From Rostrohypoxylon terebratum (lineage: Eukaryota; Ascomycota; Sordariomycetes; Xylariales; Hypoxylaceae), in contig MU385872.1 in NCBI GenBank assembly GCA_022497145.1, positions 248,001-312,000 of the forward strand: 64,000 nucleotides of DNA. The letters run 5' to 3'. A model generated the notes under the pieces. The model saw only the letters and a list, made by a program, of their open reading frames with translations, had not been told where the DNA came from and ran no database searches. Positions 1 through 12,502 of this stretch are shown piece by piece. Made by a program: the position numbers and the translations under genes. Positions within the stretch are counted from its first letter, which is position 1. Every line of letters begins with the position of its first letter.

Positions 1-894
1 GACATGCAAATTTCTAAGGATCTAAACACCGGGTTCAAGGAACACACCAAGGGCCTCCAGCTAGAGAAACCAGCTCTCGACTCTACATACTCGATCTTAG
101 GAACTAGTTTCTGGCCGCTAACACCTCCCAACACGACATTCAGCCCACCGGCTGAGATCCATCAGGATATCGACCGGTTTACTCTATTTTACAGGAACAA
201 GCACGAGGGCCGTAAGCTTACTTGGCTGTGGCAGCTATGCAAGGGAGAACTTAAGACTGGATATTGTAAATCTTCGAAGACGCCTTTCACATTCCAAGTT
301 AGCGTCTACCAGATGGCGGTCTTACTGATGTTTAACACCAAAGACTCGCACTCGTATGAGGATATCGCATCCGTCACCCAGTTAACTAGCGAGGCGTTAG
401 ATCCCGGTCTTGGCATTCTTCTCAAGGCCAAGGTTTTGCTCATGAAGCCCGATGGCGAGAAGCCTGGTCCTGGAAAAACTTTCCACCTTAACTATGATTT
501 CAAGAGCAAGAAGATTCGAGTCAACCTGAATGTTGCTACCAAGACGGAGCAGAAACAAGAAGAGGCTGATACTAATAAGACTATTGAGGAGGATCGACAA
601 TTGGTCTTACAGGTAAGTTTCTTTCAACTCTCTATTCATCATTTTCATTCCGTTCATGATCACTATCGTTGAATTAACGACTAATGCTAATTGTGGTATA
701 TATAGTCTTCTATTGTTCGAATTATGAAGGCTCGGAAGAAGTTGAAGCACAACCAACTCGTCGGTGATACCATCAACCAGATCAAGTCTCGCTTCGTCCC
801 CAAAGTGAGCGATATCAAGAAATGTATTGAGATCTTGCTCGATAAGGAGTATCTGGAGCGTTTGGATGACGATGAGCTTGGTTATCTCGCCTAA
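1..894 (+). CDS. cul1: Cullin-1 (SCF ubiquitin ligase scaffold), 3' part
   Basis: This is the C-terminal part of a cullin, the scaffold that joins the Rbx1 RING subunit to Skp1/F-box substrate receptors in SCF ubiquitin ligases. The frame is open from base 1, so the gene begins outside the window. Exons are 1-612 and 706-894; the 93-nt intron has GTAAGT and TATAG ends and joins in phase 0. The first exon carries the cullin-homology region. The second encodes the winged-helix Nedd8 domain with [15 protein letters not shown], and the neddylation lysine codon is at 727-729. The [15 protein letters not shown] stretch and the ending GYLA match the Cul1/Cdc53 class better than Cul3 (ends YVA) or Cul4 (ends HYVA). 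It faces AVL9 tail to tail. Confidence 0.93.
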
Positions 895-2266
895 TCTGGG
901 GAGTTTTGAGATTCTCCTGAACAAACGAAGTTACATTAATCCGAGCCATATCCTGGTTTTTCCCCTCCCAGCATTTGTTTTTTCGACGGGGACTCGGTAC
1001 TCGTCGTCATACGTTCCGAGTGTGCTCAATTAAAACTTGGGAGTTGATTCATCAAATGAAATCGGATAGGGCTGGTTGGTTGGAAGATTTCAGGCGGCGA
1101 TACGGATGATTCCCACATTTCATGTACACGGCGAGGCTTCGATAATCGTATCCCGACTCTGAGTGACCAGAAGCCGGGCTATGGGATTATGGGGTTGCTA
1201 GCAACATACGTCCATTAACGATGCGACGAAATTGGCGACTAACTCGGAAATCAGGGCACGTGTTCATGGGGAATATGATGATCCGTTCTCCACTCTCCCC
1301 CAGATCCCACGTTGGTGCTCTTATCCACAACTACTACTATTGCTTCGACCAGCCCTATCCTCTGAACCGAGCTCGCGTGGCGAGTGACGAGTCCGGCCAG
1401 GCTAGTGATCCGGTACATCGTCTCTTGCTTTACTACCGATAAACAGTAGGGCAAGAGGCATAGGTAGATACGATAAGAACGAATAAATCGCTTAGACACG
1501 CTTTTGGTATCTTTCACCGTGAGATGTTTTGTGTTGATCGCGCGTAGTAACTATGTAGATAAGATATACCCCTTTTTTCGCCTCCTAGAGGTAGCTGCGA
1601 AGTGATAATCTACATTAAACTCATAGGTATCTATCTACCTACGTTTATATAAATGTACCGATATTGCTTCGCTAGTACGCTCTGAATAGCTACCCAGGAT
1701 AAAACGACCTAGGTGTGATATAAAACTTATGTAGTAGTAGCTGTGCTTGTATCGCACCAAGTCCCAACGAGACTTGGGAATTTGTCCGACGATTCATCCA
1801 TCCTCATCACAATTCACGCCACAGTGACACAAGTATTAAGTTTTATCTCGTTCCAATTCCTTTCATCCTACGTGAATCCGGCTGTGGGCCGTCGTCTGCC
1901 CCCTAAACTATCTACTCCTATGTAGTAGTCGTCTAGAAGTAGGGGAGACGTGTGTATAGTATATACCTAGTAAATAGTGGTGGTAATATTGATTACCTAG
2001 CCAAATGCTTCACCTCCCCATCATCATCATTATCTCACCCGCGTATCTTGCTTGCTCTCTCGTCGCTGCCCCGTCGAAGGCTGGCACCTATGATATGCCC
2101 AAAACCTCATCCTCTCTATACTGCTAGGCTCCCCCATTCATTTAAAGGTGCATTTTATTATCCAGTCAATGACCAAGCTCCTAAGCATCTCCCTACTCTC
2201 ATCACGAATGGCAAAAGTCTTGAATGGTGATATGGGGAAATAGGTCAGTTTCATGTCTATTCGTCG
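895..2266. other. Intergenic, convergent cul1/AVL9
   Basis: This is the shared 3' space of two convergent genes and should hold both 3' UTRs. Only short chance open frames are present. Weak TAGGTA-type motifs occur around 1565-1740 and 1910-1985. I see no RNA gene. Confidence 0.6.
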
Positions 2267-4683
2267 TTATGCAGTCGCCTCCACTGCTACTTTCGCCTCT
2301 TCCGTTTTGGCTTCGCTCTTCTTTTCAGAATGAACTTGACCGTTTTCCTCGCTCTTTTCTCCCGGAGCTACTTTTGCAACGTCGGTATGTTCATCTGCCT
2401 CGTCTATCTTCGAACCGTTGACCGCATCAGCATGTTCCGACACCGGAGCGGGGGCAGTCTTCCGGACACTAGCCGGGCTTGAAGTCCCGCTCTCTGTTGA
2501 CCCTGCGGTATCGAGCAAACTCTCGCCAAAGCTATCCTGTGTCAGCGGCCTCCTATCATGACCCTCGCTTGACCGGTGCTGTACGTCCGACATCTGTATT
2601 TTTTCGGAGGGGAAACCAGGGGACGAAAGTGCCGGGCTGCTGAGGGGCGTGGCGTTCTTTTCGCCACTTGAATCTGTGCCAAATCCTCTCGATAGCCGTT
2701 TGCTGCCAAATCCCCACCCATTACCGCTAATGCTCCCGCTGGATCTACCCCATCCCTGCTTCCGCTTCTGATCTGCCCACGAAGTCCAGCTACCGATATA
2801 CGCACCGGCCCTCGAGCTGACCGATGATTGCGTCTTGCCTGAGTCTGAATCAGGTGTCGCCGAGCCGTTCTTTTCTGCTGCTGCTTGTGATTCTTCTGCG
2901 CGCTTCCTTTGCGCTTCGCGAAGAGCTTCCATGTCAGAATATAGCTTATTAAATATAGTGCTTGCTTTGTCGCGTCCTGCAGCTAGGTTCCTCCCCAGAA
3001 CTTCTTTGCCAACTGCGAACCTTTCATCCAAATGGAGGTCTTGAACCTGCTGTTGGATTCGCCGCTGAACATCGTCGACAGTAAGCCCTCCAGCACAGGG
3101 ATGCTTCGGTTCGACAATATCAAACAGGTGCGAATCCGTGTGTGAATCCCACATACGATAATTTTCCGTCCTCATCCAATATTCAACCCACTCATTGCTG
3201 AAATCCAAGGATGGGTCTCCATCAATGTGTGGAAGAAGCGCTTTAGGGTTGTGGGCATTTTGGACGAGGTAATTGTGATACTTGACAGACGAGATTAGAG
3301 ATAGAAGGTACTCCTCAAATTGAAGTCGGATGAATTCTTCGCTGCCGCGGTATCCCATTGTCTTTGGCCGACCGGGGTTTGTTTCGTCCCACGTGTCGTT
3401 CACTTCTTGCGTAATAAAATCGATCCATCGTCTGTCGGAGTGGGAGAGTGCCAATGCGGTACGCAAGGAGGTGGAAGTAATGTTGATGGTATTTTCGTCG
3501 AGGTTGATGAGTATATCGCTATATCGATCTCTCTGCTGCAGTAATAACGAATTTGTGCTGCCCACTATGTACGATTTTGTGCCGAAATCCGCTAGGATGT
3601 CTAATTGTTGCAAAGGGGTGTACGGCCCGAATAAGCTCCCCTGTATAGATATGATCAATGTGTGATTTCGATTAAAGGAGCAATTAGCTCACCTTGCCAA
3701 ATATTTGTAGAGGTAATCCCATGTAGGAGAGCAACGAACTTCGGTCACTAGTCCTCAAGCTCGTCGGTCGGCTAAGGTTTTTCTCGTAATTGTTCAAGTC
3801 TGGGCCTGCACAATCTTGGAGGTTCCTGAGCAAACCAGGGATCAATGAGATAAGGGAGAACTGCATCATGCACAGACGCTCACACCGCGAACCGAAGAAA
3901 AGCATCTACGTGCCTCGTAAGCTCTCAGCCGGAACGCTACCGAATTGTACGGGGCAACTCACCTTCGGCTGCAGGAGACAGCATTTCAACAGAACCAAGG
4001 TTTGCCAACGGAATTCCCTCACTAATTCTCGAAGGCTCATGCCCAAGTACTGATCCCTGTCTACATCCTCATTCATCTGACCGCGAATTTTTTCATCCGC
4101 GAGGCTCTCCTGGAATCTTCGCAATATTTCAGTGTCGCCGAACTCTCGCTGAGCAAACCAGGCACTGGTCACGATAGATAGTCGCTCCCTAAGCATGCCA
4201 AAGAATTGCGGGCTGTCTGCTATTACCACAACAGCTTTCTGAACCGTCGAGCGCGTCACGTCGGCTGGTCGAACCAGCAATTGCGAGGCGTCTAATTGCC
4301 TTGTACATGATATGCCAAATAGCGATGTCGCGGGAGTGTCGTTGGTAGCCGGTCGCAGGAGGGTGAAGTACGAGAAGTCTTCTGTCGATCTATATGCACC
4401 AATTGGCCTATGTTAGTGCCAGATATCTACTTAACGCTTTTAAGCACACCAGTTTTTACTGAAATCAAACTTACGCGTGAGCCCCGTCGCTCAAGGCCAT
4501 GAATGGGAGTAGCGTCCAGTCATAGTCGGCTGCTGGGTCTTGTCCTTCGGCTACGCCAAACCACCTCTCAACCTCGGGACCTCTATGGTGGTGGAAATCT
4601 ACAACTGTTACCAGCGGTATGAAGCCAGCTACCTTGCACGACTCCCCGCCCTCCCCAGTGCTGTTAGAACCCGGGGTGGCCAT
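2267..4683 (-). CDS. AVL9: AVL9-family late secretory pathway protein
   Basis: Avl9 proteins carry a DENN-like fold and act in vesicle export between Golgi and plasma membrane in yeast; they are conserved in eukaryotes. Exons on the minus strand are 4475-4683, 3963-4389, 3693-3905 and 2267-3640, giving 740 aa, close to the yeast length. Recognisable motifs are VDFHHHRGPEVERWFG near residues 28-43, LPFMALSDGAHASTEDFSYF created across the first splice, and SLFGPYTPLQQLDIL at the start of exon 4. The last ~200 residues are Ser/Glu/Lys-rich low complexity, typical of the divergent tail. I chose the ATG at 4683 because the in-frame codons just upstream are non-ATG and the family motif begins about 20 residues later. 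The intron lengths are 85, 57 and 52 nt. Confidence 0.9.
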
Positions 4684-5131
4684 CACGAATCTTTGCAAGC
4701 TTAGATATGGGAAATAGTATTACGGGCGGGAAAATTCGTGCGTATGAAGTCGAAGGTAGTATCGTTGTCGGCGATGATACGGAGGTGCGGATCGTCGATG
4801 TTGCTGAGTTGGCGACAACAATCGTTTCCAGCCGGAAGTGGAGTAAGAGCGGCAAAGCGGCAATCTATCCAACGAGGTTCAAGATTCCATATAGCTAATA
4901 CCTAACCTGGATTAAAAATTCGGGAGGGACGGGCAGAGGCGGTGAACTGTTGGCAGAATAGTGGTATGGTGATATGGTGGTATATGCTGTACAGAGTCCC
5001 TGGAAGGCAGATCGAGACGAAAGTGCGCTAGCCAACGAGACGACGGGTATAGGACAAGACCCAGACTCCTGAATGAAGAAGTGGCATAAAGGTACTTGGA
5101 CGACTAAGAGACCAGAGCTGATTTATTTATT

Positions 5132-5166
5132 GTCGAGTCGAAGTCGAAGTCGAAGTCGGAGTCGAA
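5132..5166. repeat. Hexamer tract (GTCGAA)n
   Basis: Five to six tandem units of GTCGAA/GTCGGA lie in the AVL9 upstream region. The units are slightly degenerate and the tract is not part of a supported gene. Confidence 0.85.
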
Positions 5167-5506
5167 TTAGATCATTAGAGGAAATACGTTGAAACCAATG
5201 GCCGTTATCCGGTCCAAGTGTAAGCCTGGTTCCAAAAGTCTGACCCTGACAGTTTGGATTTTTTTTCAGCCCACCGACGACGGCCAAGAAGTTTAGCAAG
5301 GAAACGCTCGGTAGTCCAATAACCAGTAACCTTGGAACCTTTAACAATGACAAGGAAGGGAAAAAAAGAGATCAGATAGATCAGAATAGTCAAAGGTTTA
5401 GCGTCACACAAGTGCCATTGGTGGAGTAATATACATGATCTTCAATGCCTCTTGCGGCATCGAGATATCGTCATGTAGGTGCTATGGAGGTAACAATTCA
5501 GAGATC

Positions 5507-5527
5507 AGAGAGAGAGAGAGAGAGAGA
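5507..5527. repeat. (AG)n microsatellite
   Basis: About ten AG units occur in a row, followed by further AGAG-rich sequence to about 5550. Confidence 0.9.
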
Positions 5528-6009
5528 AGGTAGATGTAGAGAGAGAGGTATTAGATATGGATGTACTAGAGAGGATGGCTAGAACTAGAACAACTAGAAC
5601 ACCTAGAACACCTGGAACAACAACTTGGAAACACAATGTTTATTATTGTTCATGGGAAATGGCACAAATTCTAAAAAAGATTGGCTAATATCGATTTCTT
5701 TTAGGTGGTCCCACGCAGCTTCCACGCCAATGAATTAGCGATGGTCAAGCGCTCTCTCCAGCACGACCAGCACGACCAGTACGACGTAGACGTGGAAGGC
5801 TCCCAAGATCCACCCCACTTGCCCTCTGTTTAATCATCGGTGAATCATCGACAATGAGCGCCGACAGAATAGTGTAGTCCTAGTCCTACCTTATTACTTC
5901 ATCCGTACTAGCTCGAGACAAAGCTACATGCTCGTCCAATCACGTGTATCCATTAAGAGTTTCTTCAACGATTTAAATCTTTTATCGATATCCTAGGACT
6001 TTTAGTCGG

Positions 6010-6215
6010 AACCTTGAACTGCAGTAGTATCTCCCGAAGTGCCAACTAACAGCAGTACATGAGCCCACATAAATTCTGAAGAATGCGCCCAATAAGAATT
6101 TAAGTGAGAGTTACTAAGCATTCTTCAGCCAATTAAATCATAGATTTAATGGATACATTTTGTACTGCTGTCAGTTGGCACTTCGGGAGATACACTAGAT
6201 GGAAGCTTCAAGGTT
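6010..6215. mobile_element. MITE-like foldback element
   Basis: Two 33-nt inverted arms lie at 6027-6059 and 6161-6193. They differ at one position (CCAACTAACAG against CCAACTGACAG). Outside them a second inverted block, AACCTTGAA at 6010-6018 and TTCAAGGTT at 6207-6215, extends the symmetry with a length difference between. Inside, CTGAAGAATGC (6076-6086) pairs with GCATTCTTCAG (6118-6128). The centre is AT-rich and encodes nothing. This nested symmetry and ~0.2 kb size fit a non-autonomous DNA transposon (MITE). I could not identify a target-site duplication, so the exact ends and the superfamily are open. Confidence 0.7.
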
Positions 6216-7352
6216 GAAAACCCCCTTACTTAATTCTTATATCCTCATGGATGCTATGCGCATGATGATAACAACAACATATTTTATTCCCTACCTAGCA
6301 ATCCCAGATATCGCCGAATATCCAAGGGTATCGTCGAGTTTTCCCGCAACCGCGTTCTCCTCCCCTCGTCTAAGCTGCCTAGGTCGGTTTAGAGTGCTAC
6401 AAGATGTGGCGATATGCTATGCCAACTGTCTTGCATTGCATAAACGACCTCAACTTATCATAGCCCTTCCTGCATCGCGACATCAACTCGTTCGCCAAGA
6501 CCCCAACTCACTACCTGATTGTTTTTTTTTTCCTTTGAATTTCCTAATGTCCTTTTTTCCTTCTATCCTTCCATCCTTCTAGCACCATCCTACCCTTTTT
6601 CCGAAGCTACCTACCGATCCTGCATGGTCGACGGAGAATCCCACCTTTCTGTACGTTCGTGTATATATAAAGGGTTATATCTCCATGAATATCACCGGCC
6701 GGCAATTTTTTTGAAACACCTACATGCCAGGTATATATATGCATGTATAGTCCTTTTTGAACGTTTCGGTTAGTAGTTACTATAAAAGGCCGACTTGCAT
6801 ATTCCCTCATCCGTGCCAATGGGACAAGATCAGCGTGGGTATTCTCCCCAAGCTCGACGATGTTTGCTAGGTCCGACGAAAGTGGTGTCGAGGGATCCGG
6901 TTGTCTACTAGCTTCCATTATGCACGTTGCCGAGACAATCTGTGAGTGAACCCGAGGCCGACTTCCATCACGGGGCCATCGTTTCAAGGTTAATTCAATT
7001 CAACCAACATGACCTTACCTAAGCTTCCCATATAGCGTGGGTACATGGTAGCTTGCGATCGATCACTTTGAGATAGTTCAGACGTAATAAAATTAAGTTT
7101 GTGTCAAAATGAGGTTCGAAATTTTCAGCTCAATTAGAGGTCAAACACCCTAGGAACCTTGCGGCTTTATCAGATATTTTATGACTCGACCCATCCAAGA
7201 ACGATATGTAGTCAACTAAAAACCTAGTAGACTACTTTTCTAGACTCGCCATCTCAGTACTTTTTCTTCATAAACAATTAGCTGGCCCCCTAAAAGTCTA
7301 ACGGTGTCATTTCTCGCATTTTCTTCATCAACGTCGTGACCCTACCTCTTCC

Positions 7353-10300
7353 CTATTTCCAAGCATTTAATCCTGCCCAGGGATCATTTTGTGGCTGCGA
7401 CGTCCGGTGGGCCGAACTTGGAGGTTGCCCATATGTATACTCCTGCGGTTGCTGCGGGTAATGAATAGTCTGCTGCGGTCCGAGAGGCGGAGGTCCGGGG
7501 GGAGGTGGAGGCGGCACGAAGCCGGGAGGCATATATTGTTGTGCCGCTTGGGCTTGCGGGTTTCCGTAAGTACTATACTGGTTCTGTGCGAAGGAAGTCT
7601 GGTTCGGTGGAGGTGAGGCAGGTCCTCTGCCACCTACGCCAAGCCCAAATGTAGTCTGGTTCGGCGGCGGCGAAGCAGGTCCAGGATTCCGTCCCCAACT
7701 ACTAGGGTTGTATGCTGCTTGACCATATGGCTGGTTATTTTGTTGCGGATTTGGGGTGTACGATTGCTGCGGCGTGGATGCGTAAGCGGTGCTTGGTGGA
7801 GGATTAGAGTAACTTGGATAACTAGCCTGGTTTGGCGGTGGGGATGTTGGCATTTGATATTGACTAGTGATACTGGTTTGTGGATAACGGGGTGTGCTCG
7901 AAAAGGAGAGAGGTGTCGGCACGGGCCGTGTCGAGCCTGGCTTCGGTGGTGGTGATACACTAGGATCCATAGACATCCGCTCCATGAGACCACGAAGTCT
8001 TTCCCTCTCCACTTCAGCTTGCGTGCTCTTGTTTGCTGCTATTTCTTGCTCAATTTGGTTGAGTAATTGTGCCCCTTCTGATCGCCTGTTGTTGACAAAT
8101 GTCTCGACGTTCTTCTCTAAGCTTTCGACTGTTTCTTTCATCTCGGTATACCAATTCTTTGCGCCCTGTAAACCAGATTCAAGATCGAGGAACTCTTGGT
8201 ACGCCCTCTTATATTTATTGACCACCGAATTCCTTTGCCGTTGTACGAGTTCATACTTGCTTCGTTCTGAGCGCACACGTTTGTCCTGGAGAAGATGGCT
8301 GAATGTTGCTTGCAATTCTTTCATGAGTGAAGCTTGCTTATGGTTTGCCTGTGAAATCCGGTCCTGGCGAGGACGGAACTTCTCAAGTTCGGCTTGGAAC
8401 AACTCTTTCTCAAAATTTGGTATAGATTTCTTGTTCAGAATCAAAATTTGCGAGATATCATCGTTATGAACCTAATTCAATTAGTTAGATCGGGCATTTC
8501 CCAGGTTCCTCAAGGATATTTCACACTCACCTTCTCCTTGAGATCTTTCAATACTTGATTCCGTTCCCTCTTGACCAGTTCTAATTTTTTGAGGATATTC
8601 TCAACCCTAGCGATCTGTTCTGCGACGCTTGGGCTGTCATCCTCAAAATCAGCATCCAACAAATTCGCCTCGCCGCTTGCCGGGCTTGTCGCGTTACTGG
8701 ATTTTCCCCTGACTTTATTGAGGGCCATCTGGAATAATGTATCGACTTCGCCTGTTTGCGCAGCATTCCGCATCTCTTCAAAGTCAACTTCGTTCTGACG
8801 GAATTTGGCGTATAGTTGGCCGTCACTCTTCGCTGCTTCGTCCAGGGCTTCTCTATAGTTTCGGATATTTCCTCGTAGCGTGGTAGTAAGCCGAGAGCTA
8901 GGCTGCTGTGTCCATTCACTCTCATATTTCGATCTCATCTTCTCGCAAACACTCTCTTCCATATCCAGTTGTTTCGAGCATCTGTCCAAGACCGTCACTA
9001 TCGCGTCTTTGTCTATACGCAATGTGTCAAATATCGAGATCGGATTTTCATGACCTGCAACATCATCGCACCAAGTTTGAAACTCCGAATCCGGTCGGAT
9101 ATCCTGATCGATACCTCCCTTCAGCACGTTCAGAGATCCGGGAAGCTTAAGGTAATCCAAACTCGTCGCCATCTCAACGTCGGCCATATCCACCCTCTGT
9201 GCTTCAGCACGCACCAGCTTTGCCTTTTCCTCGTCGTATAAACTGGCAGATTCGGTGACTGTGAACGGGACGATCTTTGAGAATAAATCTGGACCTGTTA
9301 TACGCTGAATGTCTTGGCCAGCGTAGAGCTCATTCACTGGTATCGGTTTAGCAGCGGGTAGTTTCGGCACTGGGATCAAACTTGCTTCCGCTGGGACAGT
9401 CTGGTGGTAGATATAATCATTGTCTTTTATCAATTCCTTCAATTTCTCCTGTATTGTAGTCAAGTTTCGCTTCGTGATTTCTGCCAACAGGGTCCCTGTA
9501 TCAGCGCCCAAATTCGCACTGGGAGGCATGGTAGCAGGGAAACTATTCGCTATCTTATTCGCTTCCTTGGCGTGGGTTTCAGCTGTCGTGAGCCTTGCGA
9601 CAGCAACACCATACGAATTAGCGTCTTCATCTGCAAGCGCCTGATAATACTGCGCGTTCGAAGTCATCAAACTCGCTTTGATCTAGACAAAGGTCAATGA
9701 CGTGGTCGACAATCTCGCACATTCGATACTTACCTGGGTAAACAAGAGCCAAACTTTCTCGAAGATAGCCTTCATAACGTTCTCTTGAACACCTTCCAAT
9801 GCTTGTTGGTATAGATAAGCGGCCTGGCTAGACAACTTTGCTAGCAGGCCTACCTTCTTTTGATCGGCAACTTGTTTCTCGAGGAAGATCTCTTGAGCTT
9901 GCGCAAGCATTATCTGGATCAAGGTCTTGACGGTCTCTCTGCTCAGGTCGGATGAGGGCGCATGTAAGAAATTCTCATTTATATAGGTGAACATGCCAGC
10001 GGAAGCCTGGAAGGAGTGGTATGCGGTCTTGAGACCGGTTTCTTCGGATCGGGTTTGGTTGGCGGCATGACAGGATAGAACGGCGGATATGTTGAAGATT
10101 ATTGAAGCTTTTTCGAATGCAAGAGAGTACTGAGACGTGGATTTGTGAGTGAACGCATCGAACCTGTCATCTTCAAGTTAGTTTGACCGTTCGTTTGCGT
10201 CACCTGTCATTTTTGCGAAGGGACAGCCATACCAGGTAAACGAGATCTTGATGTGCTGTTCGTCAACTGGGAAACGAAGGTCCAATAGCTCAAGCTGGCC

Positions 10301-10510
10301 ATAGTATCTATACAACAGGTCCCTCCCAGCGGTGCTATCTTTGCCAGCACCTCTCATGTCCTGGCGCAAGCGGTTGAGGGTTGCGCATTCCTCCGCGTAT
10401 CTTTCGGGGTCATCGCCGTAGGTATCTCTGATATATGTCTTCAGCGGGGTAATCCAGTCGATCTCGTTGGTAGCCTTTAGAGGCACCGAGAGCATAGGAG
10501 TCTGCGTCAT
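7353..10510 (-). CDS. BRO1: BRO1 domain protein, endosomal ESCRT-III associated
   Basis: Bro1 (class E Vps, ALIX family) binds ESCRT-III on endosomes and, in yeast, recruits the deubiquitinase Doa4 so cargo is deubiquitinated before entering multivesicular bodies. Exons on the minus strand are 10233-10510, 9734-10163, 8531-9682 and 7353-8471, giving 992 aa. The BRO1 domain spans about residues 1-390, beginning LSVPLKATNEIDW. A helical, coiled-coil V region follows to about 780. The C-terminus is Pro/Gln/Tyr-rich with three SPPPNQ repeats and a polyproline block near residues 938-951. The N-terminus and long Pro-rich tail mark Bro1 rather than PalA/Rim20, the other fungal family member. Introns are 69, 51 and 59 nt. 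The gene is complete. Confidence 0.92.
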
Positions 10511-12502
10511 GGTGGACGATGCGAGCTACGTCTACCTAACGATTCGGCTCTTTATGCAAGCACCGAGCTTCGAATCTCATATGGGTAGGTAGATATAGTG
10601 GTCGTAAGATATCTATCGGTGCGAATAGGAAGAGTATGGAAGATGTGGGGTCGGCGGTCGAAGCTTTGCTGATTATTGTCGGTAAACCAGGTAGCAGATT
10701 GAATAAAATAGATGGGTCGCTGAAGTTTGTCGCAGAATTATCAACTATCGACCTGATTTAGTTCTCTGTAAGTCGTTTCGTAATGGAAATCGATGTACAC
10801 GCCAACATGCTGTCGCTAAAAAGCAAGGTCGTAAACGGTTTAGTCGGATATGGTGGGAGCAGCCTAATGATACTGATTACGATGGTGGAGGACTCAGGAT
10901 TGTATAAACGGCAGATGATAAATGAATCAATTTAGATGACGCATGTGTAGGTAAGGTAAGACGCGGCGCGTTTGTTAACCTTGGAACCTTATGCAGCGAG
11001 GCGCATACAGGTGACCATGCGAAAGTGCAGAAAGAGAAATCAAAGCTGTGTAAAGGAACAAAACGTTTGAAGTTCAAGGCTGTCTGGAATTGGCGTCTAA
11101 AAGGACGATAGCCGCCGAGGAAGAGGAAGGTCTTAATGGCTTAATGGATGGATCCATCATCCATGGATGCCAGCCAGGTATTAGGTATCTTCTCACACTG
11201 CTACTTAAGTGGGGTGGCCTGCTAAGTGTGCTATGGAAGTGGGTTGCACCACCACTGGAAGCTGGGACGCCTTCCATCCTGCCATCTAAATCGACAATTA
11301 CCTATTACCTACTGCCTAGTGGGGGGAAATGTTGGAGGTAAGTCGTCAGCAGTGGTCAACTTCTTGAAAGGTTAAATCTCTGCCTTGAAAAAAAAAATAG
11401 GCAGCTACGTTCCTTAATGAATCGACGGATACTGCCCCAGTGCTACAAATTAAGTACCGGGCTAGGCTTTGAAGGACATAGTTTGCACTGATTCCAAGAG
11501 TTTGGTAATTGGAGTGTAACGCCAATAACCCTTGATACGAATTGTGTAGCCCTGTTGATGAGATCATAGGCTCCAGATATGCTGTACAACTCCATCGTGA
11601 ACTTTTGAAATTTCAAAAAAAAAAAAAAGTTTCAACCTCAATTCATCGTCTATCTTCCGATCTCTTCCCCCTCTCGCCAGATACAGATGCAAATAAAAAT
11701 GATACAAAACACTCTTTCCGCTACCTTTAAACAATAGTTACCGCGATATAACACACTTATGCGGGTGACGAGAGCGTCGGGCAGGGTATAAAACCCCTCT
11801 ATCGTACGTCATTGGCTACAGCCCGTAATCCTCTTCAACTCCGATTCGATCGTGATTGGTTCTCGTGGCGGTTAACTCTAAGACCTTGGTGAAGAAAACA
11901 AGGGTTATCGGCGCCTAGCGGGCCGCTTCTGCGACCTTAACTCAGTAGGGCTGCTATTCTCTCCTCATGGCTCATCCAACCGAGGCCACTTCTGCAACCG
12001 TCTGTAAGATCAAACTCCATACATTATCATACTCCATCAAGAAACATCCCAACATCACACGTGCATGTAGAATGCTGTACACACATTAGGTGCGTGAAGA
12101 TGTAAAGAACTGGAAGAACAAGAACTTGACTCGTCAGTACGTTATCTTGAATTGAGAAGAGTGGCCTCGCATTATCTGATCATGTGTCCCGTACCTATCA
12201 GTAGTATACAGGTTCAAATACACACCTAGCGAGTACATTGACGATACCAAGGCGCACAAAGCAGCCCTCGCCAGTCCTGCCAGTCCTGCCAGTGAGCTGA
12301 TTCCACTTCAGACGCCCAAGCATCGTAAATCCATCATCAAACACCGCCCATGCAATCCCAATCTCTCTATATCTATATTCCACATGATCGTCTCCGTGAC
12401 AAATCTTTCGATTGTACGAGTATGGTACATGGTTCAGGCGGGTTCATCGCTCCGTCAAGGTTTCGTTCAAGGATCCATTAGCATCTTGGTTAGTTTGCGA
12501 GC
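10511..12502. other. Intergenic between BRO1 start and MDJ1 stop
   Basis: This is the BRO1 promoter side and MDJ1 3' side. It holds a 15-base A tract near 11617-11631 and scattered TAGGTA motifs. The short frames on both strands overlap each other and show no conserved features. No RNA gene was seen. Confidence 0.6.

Larger units (their letters stand above)
4684..7352. other. Intergenic between AVL9 start and BRO1 stop
   Basis: This holds the AVL9 promoter side and the BRO1 3' side. It contains a GAAGTC hexamer tract, an AG dinucleotide tract and the foldback element described separately. The open frames at 6199-6987 overlap on both strands and have low-complexity or pyrimidine-rich content, so I do not call them genes. 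Confidence 0.6.

Noticed and set aside
1251..1517. 88-codon minus-strand frame between cul1 and AVL9
   Set aside because: A plus frame overlaps it, it has no motif, and it lies in the shared 3' UTR space of convergent genes.
6199..6987. Three frames of 84-127 codons on both strands
   Set aside because: They overlap each other, are low in complexity and start next to or inside the foldback element; nothing indicates coding.
7353..10510. PalA/Rim20 pH-signalling protein as the identity
   Set aside because: The N-terminus SVPLKATNEIDW and the long Pro-rich tail fit Bro1; PalA has a different N-terminus.
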